A stretch of DNA of 64,000 bases from Polytrichum commune (lineage: Eukaryota; Streptophyta; Polytrichopsida; Polytrichales; Polytrichaceae): positions 41,379,180 through 41,443,179 of the forward strand of contig OX485808.1 of the NCBI GenBank assembly GCA_950295325.1. Reading direction: 5' to 3'. The translations under genes and the position numbers were made by a program. Below the pieces are notes generated by a model, which was not told the origin of the DNA, ran no database searches, and saw only the letters and a list, made by a program, of their open reading frames with translations. Below are positions 1 through 10,258 of the stretch, one piece after another. Positions within the stretch are counted from its first letter, which is position 1, and each line of letters starts with the position of its first letter.

Positions 1-374
1 TGCAAAGGGTAATTGTGCACCTTCTTGGAACAACCTTAATAATTCTCGGTGTAGCAATCTTAATAATTAAGCATGCAACACACACAAAGCACGGTAAATG
101 GTTGTGGGCCCCATTAACTTCACTTAAGTGCCCAAATTTGTGGGTGCAAAGCCGTTCTTCTTTGATGCCCATCATCACCCCTTACCATTGGCTCTTTTTC
201 ACTATACATGTTTGAAATGCATGAATATGGACTCAAGTCTATGGAGTAGGGTATTGTGCTAATTCAAGTAGTGGTAACACTTATCGATTCCACATAGGTT
301 AGAAACTCGACCCCCTTTCGATGGGTGGCAACATCATCAAAGAGGCGCTAGACTAACGTATGCATGTGTTATTC
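1..374. other. unassigned AT-rich DNA
   Basis: I see no gene, RNA or clear repeat here. The short open frames lack coding character and are not supported by splice sites or recognisable motifs. Confidence 0.5.
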
Positions 375-539
375 AATAATTTCTCTTAATAGGACCCCCA
401 TAGTTGGTCGGTCCCTGGTTCAACGAGGGTCAAAGAACAAATACCATAAAGACATGTTTTAGGGGAAGTGGACTACATCTTCAAATTTGATCAAACTACT
501 CCATGTTCAACAATGAACACATTTGAGAGGATCTATGTA
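375..539 (+). repeat. fold-back family arm, left-type partial copy
   Basis: This stretch resembles the left arm of the long hairpin at 31725-32505. Shared landmarks in the same order are a TTAAT near the start, a GTTGGT segment, GTCAAAGAACAAA (compare ATCAAAGAGCAAA), an ACATGTTTTA segment, ACTACTCCA and a GAACACA-to-GAGAGGAT end. It is diverged and has no matching right arm here, so it is a fragment. It ends where the MITE at 540-933 begins. Confidence 0.55.
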
Positions 540-933
540 GTGCCACCCTCTATAAATGTTACACCTATAAGTGTTAACCCTCTCTAAATGTTAACTTTCT
601 TCTACTGCCCACATATTGCACACTATAAATGTTAAACGAGTCAACTATTAACAAAATAGTACTCCCTTTGTAAATTTGACTCTACAAATGTTAATGAATG
701 AAATACAACCACAATATGGCTTTCACCAAAGAGTCATTGATTCATACTTCACCCGTGATTTGTAAACTTTATTGAATAAAGTATTGATTGGGTTTGTATA
801 CATTCATAAACTTAACATTTGTATATTGGTCAAAAAAGCAATTTACTAATTTTCTAATTGTTAATTATTAGCACCTTTATAAATGTTAACTTTGATCCAC
901 TCCCGAGGGTTAACATCTATAGAGGGTAGACTG
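540..933. mobile_element. pogo/Emigrant-like MITE
   Basis: The right end, read inward on the minus strand, is CAGTCTACCCTCTATAGATG and is followed outward by TA (934-935). The left end reads AGTGCCACCCTCTATAAATG, preceded by TA at 538-539. The inner part carries further copies of a TATAAATGTTAA-type motif at 577-690 and 870-890. CAGT ends, CCTCTATAAAT motifs and TA target sites are typical of plant pogo/Emigrant MITEs. The element has no coding capacity. The left terminus has lost or altered its first bases, so its exact start is approximate. Confidence 0.6.
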
Positions 934-935
934 TA

Positions 936-1403
936 CACTCTAAATCTCGTTGTATCATGCCGTTGGCAATCAAAGGAAGGTAATGGAGAATGTACATTAT
1001 AAGTACTATCAACTAGGGAGCACATCAGCTCGCCAAACGATCATTCTCTACTACCACACCTCAAACCATGATATCTCCTACAAGAGAGGACCCCGTACAA
1101 TAGGGAGGGAAGCTTCAAATATTTTAGTACCCAAACTTAGTCTCCCACCAAACCAAATTGACACTACTATATAAGGTCCATACCTCCAACCGTTTGTGGC
1201 TCACTCTTCAAGCATTTCCATATCTCATTGTTGCCATTCCATGCGTTCAGAACCCACACATGCTGGTTTTAGCAGGTGCCGGCCCAAGTAGCTCATGCTT
1301 TGCCTGAGCCACTGCTCCCCGAAAAAATATGCCCTACGTGTAGTACGTACAATTCCAGGATGCAAGCGTGTAGTCCGTACAATTGTACGGACCACTGCGA
1401 TAG
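936..1403. other. unassigned spacer with a small inverted repeat
   Basis: No gene is supported. From about 1335 to 1395 there are short inverted motifs (GTAGTACGTAC, GTAGTCCGTACAATTGTACGG) that can fold, immediately outside the palindromic element starting at 1404. A TATA-like ACTATATAAGG lies at about 1164-1174, with no convincing gene after it. Confidence 0.4.
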
Positions 1404-2265
1404 GGTGCCGAGGTTCCTCTCGGCCGAGAGGAACCTCCGTTGCCAAGGGCCAGCCTTGGATATCCAAGGCTCCTCTCGGCCGAGAGGAACCTAGAGGCCA
1501 GATTCTTGATATCCAAGGCTGGCCGAGGTTCCTCTCGGCCGAGAGGAACCTAGAGGCCAGATTGTTACTGCACTTGAAAGATTGATGTATGTGACATGGG
1601 CATTTCATGTGGGGAACATGAAGAGGACAACTTAGACCCTATCTCCAATGGAAATATTTTTTATAATTTGAACCTCGATCTTGACTACATCAAATGTCTT
1701 CCAATGCAGTTGTACAGGAGTGAAGTTACACTCTCGGAACTGTGATTTCAAATTCCTATATGGGATCAGACAGGTCAACTAATAGCTCATTCGGCTAATT
1801 TTGTGATGGAACACCTGAAGGAGAGTAACAAATAGATAACATGGAGGCATAGCAGATTGTGCTTGTATAGTTCACCTAATTGACTATCTTAATTTCCCAA
1901 CCACGGGCTTGTGTAATTGCTATGTGGGCCTATATTGGGAGAAAGGGAATATAGACTTTGACCTGTCATACGTTTTGCATCTCAACTCCAATTCTGGAAA
2001 CTGCAACTGACCTAGAACTTGAAGTGATTGTCTCGCCATATTGTATGGATAGAGGGTTTAGGGTTTTGTGGACAAGTATTGTGTTTAGGGCTAGCCTTGG
2101 ATATCCAAGGCTCCTCTCGGCCGAGAGGAACCTAGAGGATATCTAGGCTCCAAGGAGGAACCTAGGTTCCTCTCGGCCGAGAGGAACCTAGAGGCCAGAT
2201 TCTGGATATCCAAGGCTGGCCCTTGGCAACGGAGGTTCCTCTCGGCCGAGAGGAACCTCGGCACC
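1404..2265. mobile_element. 862-bp palindrome-rich inverted-repeat element
   Basis: The ends are perfect inverted copies of each other for 63 bp (1404-1466 and 2203-2265, outer sequence GGTGCCGAGG). Inside and next to them a self-complementary block, AGGTTCC-TCTCGGCCGAGA-GGAACCT (26 bp), recurs in full at 1411-1436, 1526-1551, 2164-2189 and 2233-2258, with shortened copies at 1471-1488 and 2112-2129. A second palindrome, AGCCTTGGATATCCAAGGCT, sits at 1452-1471 and again near 2092-2111. The 530-bp core is unremarkable and not coding. I could not find a clear target duplication, so calling it a transposon is inference. It could instead be an inverted duplication of a palindromic repeat. Confidence 0.6.
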
Positions 2266-2730
2266 ATTTTAGGTGTCACGTGTTAGGAGCAACACCCATA
2301 AATGAGAATGAATTTTTTAAATTTGTAGTCGAATCTTGGCAATTCGTTATGTTTAGTACTTCGAGTTAAGCATGGTTTAGGGTTTAGGCTATTTTAGGCT
2401 ATTTATTACCTAAGGTTGTTGATACGAGTGGATGATCTATCATGTATTAATTGGGTGGAGTTGGTTCTGATGGGTAGTAGGACCAACAAACACTCAGGGT
2501 AAAGCAGGTTCCACTCGGGCGAGTGGAACCTCAATTCAGAGCGTTTAGGGTTTAGGGTTTAAGTTTCTAGGTAAGACACGGTTAATAAAAGGCTATATTT
2601 TTGGTCATATTAATATAGGTTTCGGATGCAAATGGGCTATCTATCAGGTTAGGTAGATATTGTGGTGTTAGTTCTTGGGCGAGGGGCAACATCTTTATTG
2701 ATTAATGAAGTTACGTGTGTTATCAGGGTA
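2266..2730. promoter_or_regulatory. upstream region with telomere-like motifs and one palindrome
   Basis: Short TTTAGGG runs occur at 2384-2398 and 2544-2560, plus one inside the preceding element at 2053-2064. A palindrome AGGTTCCACTC-GGGC-GAGTGGAACCT lies at 2506-2531 and has the same plan as those of the element upstream, with a different stem. In plants short TTTAGGG (telo-box) motifs occur in promoters of growth-related genes. Here they lie 170-350 bp upstream of the ATG at 2731. A regulatory role is inference. Confidence 0.35.
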
Positions 2731-5700
2731 ATGGAGCAAATGGAACTAGAGCATTTGAGTTCCGAGGAGGTGAGTTATTGTTGTAGTTTGCAATGTGATG
2801 TAAACTTAATGTGGTATTAGGGGTTTTACGTTAAGGGTAAACATATTAACATGATTCTACAATGCAGGGATCATCACTCTCTGAAGCGGTATTCACGGAA
2901 GACGAGGCCGATGTTGGCATTGAGGACATTGATGTAGATTGCAGCGGGCTTAGAAGGGAGGAATGGCTGAACATTCCTGTGATGCTTGTAAACGCGACCG
3001 GACAAAATGTGGCAAAAGGAATTTGCCGTAATGTCAATCCAATGGATTGTGTGGAAGACAAGTGTCTTGGAGAAGATAATGTGGGTGTGCTTATTATGGA
3101 GCCATTGGAGGGAATGATGGACATGGGATGGGTGTTCTCCTTACGAATGTGGCCCCTTACTTGTGTTTATCACCAGAGGTATACTCTTGCACACCACCTC
3201 CTAGTGAGCACACACAGGTTGCGTGTGCAAACCACATTGCTAGAAAGACGGAAGAAAGATGGGAAGAGGGCATATGTCACATCACGCACAACCTCCCAGA
3301 GTAGACCGACAAAAAAATCCCAGATTCTCAATAATAATAGCATCCAACAACTATCAGCCAGTGAGTGTTGTGATAGGGAGTGCACTAGATATTTTCCCAG
3401 GGAAGAGACACTTGCGCTACGAACTGAGTTTTACACTTGTTCTCCACGGATGAGACATGCTAAACAACTCGAGGTCCATGGCCAATTACATGTACTACCT
3501 GGATGCTCAACGAAGGTCGTTACCTTGTGTGGTTGCAATGTGTGTGAAAAAGCATGGAGACACATATTTGCCGTCTCCAAAACGACGTTCTATAGGAACC
3601 GTTCAGAATTCAAGAGCGGTATGCGTCCACGCGATCATGGAAACCTAAACATGAAACGGAATCGAATATCCACCCAACAAGCTACTGCAACACTTTCGAC
3701 TTTATTGGAAGACAAAGCAGATATGATGCCTCACAAGGCTCGCACATTGCCAAATGGCACACGTGTTGTTGAAATGGTATTGCCTCGCGGAACAAAATGG
3801 AAGAAGTTTCTGGTTACAATCAATGAGGTCAGCATTCGATATGACCCAATTATCCGCTTTGTATGTGTCGATCAACCACGAGGTGTGTTTGTGGGTATTT
3901 AATATACACGAATGGGTAATCATCAACATATCATATACGATATGGATCGAGAAGCATGTGAAGTATTATTAATGTTAAGTTATTTCTATATGTGCAGGTT
4001 AATGAGAAATGTGGTGTGCTCCCAATCTCTCTTTCAACTTTGAGCAAAATTCGGAATACCTACTTTAAGCACTACATAAAGAAGAGGGTTGGTGACAATT
4101 TTGCTCGTTGTGGGAAGTGTGATTCGTTTTCCGCGATTATACTTCAACATGTGAAAGGTTCAGCTGCACACACAGGGTTTTCAAAACAATTGGAGAAGCA
4201 CCAAGCGCAGCAAGAATCAGCTCGCAATGCATACCGTTGCATGAGGGCTCTTTCAATTGAGCATCCCCGAAAGGTGTTGACGATTATTCACGACAAAATG
4301 GATCATGGTAAAACCGCATCTCCTTGCTTTGCCTCCAAGAACAAAGATACCGATATGTTTACAAAGCTACCACTTTCTGTAACAGGCATGATGGCACATG
4401 GGCACGGAGATGAGAGATATGCCCACTATGCACTGGACATGTACCCTGGAGATTGCAACCATACTGTAGGGTCATTCGCGAGACTTCTACGTGATTTGGA
4501 GGAACCACCAATGTCATCATCCCGGAGTCTTTTTCATGGTGCTGGGCGGTCACCTCTTTATCGTGTTGTTCTTCATGGGAGCGAAATATGTTTGCAAGGG
4601 TTACGAGCCCCACCCACGGAGCCCATACCGGCAATTCCTCTTCCACCCATTCTGCACGTTCAGCTTGATAATTGCTGGAAGAACAACAAGTGTAGGTTCG
4701 TAAAGGCATTCTGGTCTATGCTCACGGCGAAAGAAATATTCACGGAGGTACATGTGTCTTATCTATTGGTTGGCCACACCCATGACGACATCGATGCATC
4801 ATTTGGAAGATGGAGTATGGACCTACGCGAACACGACTACCCCACTATCCCCCTTCTCATGAAATCATATATGGATATGGAAAAGGTTCTTGTCATTCCA
4901 CACATGATAGAGGAACTTCCAGATTGGAGATCATACGTTAGGGAGCATATCCCAAGTGGTAAGGAGAAACTCATTGGGCATACAAAGGCTCAACAGTTCA
5001 AATTCTATGTCCGAGATGATGGTTGGCATGTTATGCAATACAAAGTGCTTAGCACGCATGAGGAGTGGTTGCCCAAAGACGGTGTGAAGATGTGGAAATC
5101 CAATATAAAAGGGGAGCCATGTCTTCCATCCGGGGACCCCTTTCCTGCACCACCGCGCGGTATGGCAAAACTGGAGGAAGTGGTTGTGGGACTGCAAGGG
5201 TTCATTGACTATTGGCAATCAATATGTGACCATGACACGACATGAGCATATATGGGTTCACACATGCATATTTTGCAGTACTGGATAGGGGTGAAGGAGG
5301 CATTAGAGACACCTCTCAGAAACGTATACACTGCTGGGCATGCATTATGGGAGGGATTCTGGCCACGGAGTAGGGTCGAAGCAGATGCACATCCTTTCAT
5401 GCAGAATGGAGAGCTTCGGGAAGAGCACCAACCGGACGACCATTATGTTGGTCCAGCAAACCTTCGTCCTGCAGCTGCTTTCCGCATTGCGGATAATGTG
5501 CACGAGGGGCATATGCTAATATTGTGTCCCCAAGAACAAGATATAGGTAGACCCATTTGGGTTTGCCGTGCTTTGTCTGGACCGAACTTGGCGGTCACGG
5601 GAGAGCATCCACGTCAAATACTTGTACAATGGTTCACTCCCACTTCAACCGCCAGAGACCTATCAAAGAAATGGAATGGCTGGGACTCAAATCCTAACTT

Positions 5701-5980
5701 CAAGTGGAAACGTGATTTGAAGTATTCCGTTCCCGACTGGCAGCCAATCGATTGCATTTTGGCAGCTTGGCCTCTGCCAGAACATGAAGATGTGGAGCCC
5801 TTAAAGGTTACAATCCCAATAGAGCAAATTGGATTTGCCAAAGATAATCTTCGACGTTGTTCAACAGCTGAGCGTGGGAACAGGGTGGGTGGGGTGGACA
5901 TTGAGGAGCCTAGTGGGCAACAGGGAGGCCATGGACATGGAACTGGTAGACGTAAGTCTGGGGGACGCGCATCCCGGTGA
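2731..5980 (+). CDS. DUF7869-like protein, probably transposon-derived
   Basis: I read a spliced gene. Exon 1 is 2731-2769 (13 codons) with donor GTGAGT. Exon 2 is 2868-3860, entered at AATGCAG and left at GTATGT. Exon 3 starts at 3998 after TGTGCAG. All three join in phase 0 and remove the stop at 3900-3902. Exon 3 runs to about 5225 and must be spliced to an exon beginning near 5279-5289, because TGA at 5243-5245 interrupts the frame that resumes to 5980; if no intron is used there, that TGA is a disabling stop. One workable model (donor at 5226, acceptor at 5288) gives about 983 residues. A VCEKAW...VSKTTFYR segment sits in exon 2. Exon 3 has ARCGKC, then IIHDKMDH (residue ~443), VQLDNCWKNNK (~568) and VGHTHDDID (~603-610). 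The family resemblance is from memory of DUF7869 proteins. The three acidic motifs suggest an RNase H-like DDE fold, which is inference. The neighbouring inverted-repeat element fits a mobile origin. Confidence 0.7.
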
Positions 5981-8229
5981 TCAAAGACACCGGAATCCAA
6001 GGGCATACGGAATTAGAGGAGCAAGTGTGAAGATCCTAGTGTTTTGTGGTAGGTGATAGGGCGGTCCTTTTTGAACCGAATGAAGGATTTATTTGTTGAT
6101 ACTTGCAATATTGCTATATGTGCACATTGCAACCAATGACATACCTCCATGTGTGGTGTACACGCATTAATGTAATGTATACAAACCACAATGTAGGGCT
6201 TTTGAACATTAATTTCCTCGCATTTTCGAGAATGTGTCATGCCCCAAGCTACATATGTGCTGTGTAATGTTGTACTTTGCCAACTAATAATGAATATTGT
6301 GAGTATTGTGTGTAAGCGGTGTACAATAGTCAACGTTATGTCCCAAACACGGGCATTTGTACGAAGAAGTTCCCGATGAACGTTCCCACGTTCATCACGT
6401 TCCCAACTGAGTTCACACACACGTTCCCATGTTCCCACTCAAGTTCCCATGAACGTTCCCGGGGTCCAGATGGCGTTCACATACACGTTCCCACGTTGAA
6501 TTTTGGTCAAACTTCACGTGTTTTGCAATTTTGGGACTCCCAAAAGTCCCATAATGTTTAATATCATGTTAAGAGCTCCATAGTCCACCGATTATCATCC
6601 CTTTGCAAAGTGGAAACAAAATGATTTTTTATTCTTATTTTTTGGGTAAGATTTTAAGTTGATTTGATGTCAAAATTCGTATTAAACACCCTGGATTAGT
6701 ATAGTGGCACATCAATGGGATTCATCCATTCATTGGAGGCTTGTATAATTAACCTATGGCGTCATGTAAGGCATCAAGGATTTTGTGGTGTCTACATAAA
6801 TCCACCTCTTTGGGGAGGTGAAAACACAAGTGAATATCCAAAAACCTGCAATGGTTAATTTTGAATATTTTTGACACATGAGACAACATCAAAATATCTC
6901 GAATAGTCCTAAACCCTAAGCATGTAAGTGGGTTGTTTTTACTAGAACTCTTTCATCCACGATGCATGAGTTATGGAGATGCCCACAAACTTCATGCCGC
7001 TTTTAGCCTTTAGGGTTAAGTAGCACACCTTTCCACAATCATATTGCCATGGCACATGGGTGCCGGAAGCAACAAAAAAGGACCCGTCATGGTTGTCGGT
7101 TGCCGCTAGGGTTGGCACACGCCGCGACTCCCAAGGCTACAGGTCGACATGTGACAACAAATGCAACCTAGGCCACAACTGGCACCAAGGTGAACCGATG
7201 GGATACAAGAGTTTGAAATATTTCCGCTCCGCAACGAGGGCAGGCAACGTGCCTACACTTTCTACCTCATGAAGATGGCGACGCAACAAATTCGGTCCAT
7301 AGTTTACCAAGCGTAGTGGCTAAAACGGGCAGGGCCCACTTCAAATGCAACAAGCAAGCCAAGGGTGGGAAAAAAAACCCAACATTTTTTGGCCGATGCA
7401 TTGGCTTTTTGATTTCAATGCAAAAAAACCCGATTTCTACGAATAAACCCATGGTTTTATTCCAACTGCCATCATATATATTCTAGCCGGCAGTTATCAT
7501 CAAGGGTGGAGAAAACCCAACCTTTTTTTCCCTGACCAATGCATTGGGTTTTTGGTTTTGATGCAATAAACCCAATTTCTACGAATTAAACCAGGATTTT
7601 GTTGAAACTCAGATGATTGGATTTTTTTTCTGTTTAAAACTATGAAAAACCCAACTGCGAAAAAACCGTGTGGTGCCAAACTTGAGGCAAGCCCCGGAGG
7701 TTGCTATTCTAACAACAATTTCTCTTGCAAAAGAAAACGAGGTACGGTAAACTAGAATACATCCAAAGTGGCGATATCTATGTCACCTGTACTCCTCTTT
7801 CAACGATTCCCCTCCCAGTCTGTCCCTAGAGCCAGCCTAGGCCCTTCCTAACTTAGTGCCATTCCTTGTACCTCCTCTACCTATTCACCCCCACGGACAA
7901 CAGAACTGCTCGGCCTTGGACTAATAAATGGCTTGCCTCACGCCGTGGGAGCAACCCCCTAGCACCTGCGGAGGGGGTTGCATAGCCTTCCTCGGCTTAC
8001 GAGTTGTGTTCATGCGTCCAACAGTAGATTCGAGGATAAAGACTCCAGATGTCGGAATCCCAGTGCTTCAGATTGAGTTTGAAGTCAAGGCAGCTCAACA
8101 CACCTCGTCGGCAATGTTATAATAGACCCTTGTACGTTGTCTGTTGCTTTGGGAGAGAGGGAGTTATCGTATACAAGCGTACTTCTTATTCGTCTACCAG
8201 AAAAGGCCTCAAATAGTATGCAACATAAA
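5981..8229. other. intergenic DNA with minor repeats
   Basis: No gene is supported. At 6361-6500 the words GTTCCC and ACGTTCCC recur about ten times, an irregular simple repeat just downstream of the DUF7869-like gene. At 7365-7470 and 7503-7600 there is a diverged direct duplication about 135 bp apart; both halves carry AAAACCCAAC, GCATTGG, a CAATGCAA/GATGCAATAAA step, and ATTTCTACGAAT. The remaining sequence is mixed and unassigned. Confidence 0.45.
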
Positions 8230-8430
8230 CATTCTTGTTTTTAGCTTACTTGACACTAGAATTAGTTTTAAAGACCCCGAATTAGTGCAGTCAAGGCCAT
8301 TTGAGATGAATTGATAACAAACCTATAGGGGGTCAAATATTTATGTTGGATGGATGAGAGAGTCACATTCGTATACATTTGTTCCCTCTCTATGTTGGTT
8401 TGACCCAATATAGCCCTTAAAGGTCAAAGA
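8230..8430. repeat. dispersed MITE-like repeat, ATGGATGA family
   Basis: The segment shares an ordered set of words with 19310-19480 and 34790-34930: a TTTAAAGACCCCGAATTAGT or ACCCCCGATAGT block, a middle with AATTGAT or AATCGGCC, a TATAGGGGG(T/G) block, and a TGGATGGATGA end followed by GAGAG. The 19-kb copy has clear terminal inverted repeats; this one does not, so its limits are approximate. Confidence 0.45.
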
Positions 8431-9882
8431 AAAATCGTCCTAAAACCGTCTAAAACATTATGGTCCTATTCAAAAGCTCACTAAAGAAAACTGACATCTC
8501 TTTTGGTAGATTTGATTGTACATGTAGCAGTTGTTAAGGTTGTTCACACAAATTTTCAACCCTCCATGTGTCCAAAATCGTAAAAATTAGAATGTATACG
8601 TGTATGTTAGTATTGTCAGGCAATAATATCGTCCAAACAAAAGTGTCCAATCGGGCTTTAGGAGTTAAACTTGCCATACTAATTCAAGGTCTCTTACCTT
8701 GAATTAGCAATCAACTTGACCAGAAACAACAATTACCAGTCCCACAATAGAAACCAACATTTTCATCCTCCTCTCCCGTAGATCGTCCTCTTCTCCCCTA
8801 GATCATCCTCCCCCTCGGCAGGTGATGTGGACATTCACATGCAAACCTTCCCCAAAATCCAAAGTCTACGGATATGACTAGTGATATCTTTATTTGGCTA
8901 TTGTCGTCAAATGATCTATCTATCTATCTATATGTATGTATAATTTAATATTTTACAATTTTCATGTTTTGCCTTGGATGATATTGCCATAATGAGCCTT
9001 AAAATCATGAAGTTGTAATGAAACCACCAACAACTGGATGAACATGTACGCTTTTGGATGGAAATTTGTATTCTCATCCAAATGTGGCTTCAACACTCCA
9101 CATGTAGGTAAGCCAACGTTGCTCTCTTGAGATTTCACTTTAATTTTGAACATTGTGGATTCTACGTACTATGTTATGAAGTACACTATGAAGCTTTCGG
9201 ACATGGTGGAAAGAAAAATCTCCCTTTGCCCAAAGGTTGTTGACATGTAAGTTCCCGATCACACATGCTACGTGGTGGGTGTTGGTGAGTGCGTTGAGAT
9301 TTGTGGGCTTCTTACTACGACTCTCGTTTCAAGAGTTGGTTCCGAATATCCAAGGCGGTTGAGGGACATGTCTTTACTCTAGCTATTTGTGGAGCCCATT
9401 TTGTCTGCAACTAGGTTACTTGCAAAAGCTCGACTCACGACTCACAAGTCGATTAGCATCGTCTAAGTTATAGCCTTTGTAGAACTTGTGGGCCACACTA
9501 ATTGTGTAATGGGTGTACCTTCTTCGTGCTATGTGGATTAAAGAGCTCCTTGGACAACTTCACACTCTTAGCATCATGCCAGGGTCAACAATTTGCATGA
9601 TGAATAATCTTTAATTTTCCTGCCACATCGACCCTCTCATAGGATTTCATCGTCCATATTGTGACACTCTTGCTTTAATAAACAAATGATTTGGTATTGA
9701 ACCTAATGATGGGTTTACATTAAGCTATGGGTCCAAGAAACTTGGGACCTATGATACCCCTAACGGATCTTACTCTTGGTCTCCATATCAAACCCAAGCT
9801 TGAAGATCAGATACTCGAACTAAGAAAAGTGTATTCTTGGATGAAGATTTAGCATGAAACTAATGCCACGTCATTCTCCCTT
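8431..9882. other. unassigned intergenic DNA
   Basis: No coding signal or structured repeat recognised. A short (CTAT)n tract lies near 8913-8931. Confidence 0.5.
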
Positions 9883-9984
9883 TTTCCATACCTTAGACCC
9901 AAGCATGATGGAAACTCCTTGGATCAAAGAAAATTTCCATACCTTAGACCCAAGCATGATGGAAACTCCTTGGATCAAAGAAAT
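9883..9984 (+). repeat. 51-bp tandem duplication
   Basis: Two head-to-tail copies of a 51-bp unit start at 9883 and 9934, each beginning TTTCCATACCTTAGACCC and running to GGATCAAAGAAA. They are essentially identical, so the duplication is recent. Confidence 0.9.
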
Positions 9985-10258
9985 TGCTCTCGACCGCTCA
10001 ATTTAAAGTTTTATTCGGTCTTAGGGCCTTAGGTTAAGTCCACCGTAATGGCAGTATACGTACAGGTAGTCAAGGTTGCATAACTTTACCTGAAGAACTT
10101 TGCTTCGGAGGATTGGCAAGGGTCAAGATTTTGTGTAAAGTAGGCCAACATATCTTATCTGGTGGCAGACCTAATAAGTACTAGCACAGGATTGAATTTG
10201 GGTACCCACTGAGAAGTCATCTTCAATGACTCTGGAAAACCGACTGCTAGTCACAGAT

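Noticed and set aside
2846-3124. Minus-strand frame in the DUF7869-like gene
   Set aside because: It overlaps exon 2, whose plus-strand frame is supported by splice sites in phase.
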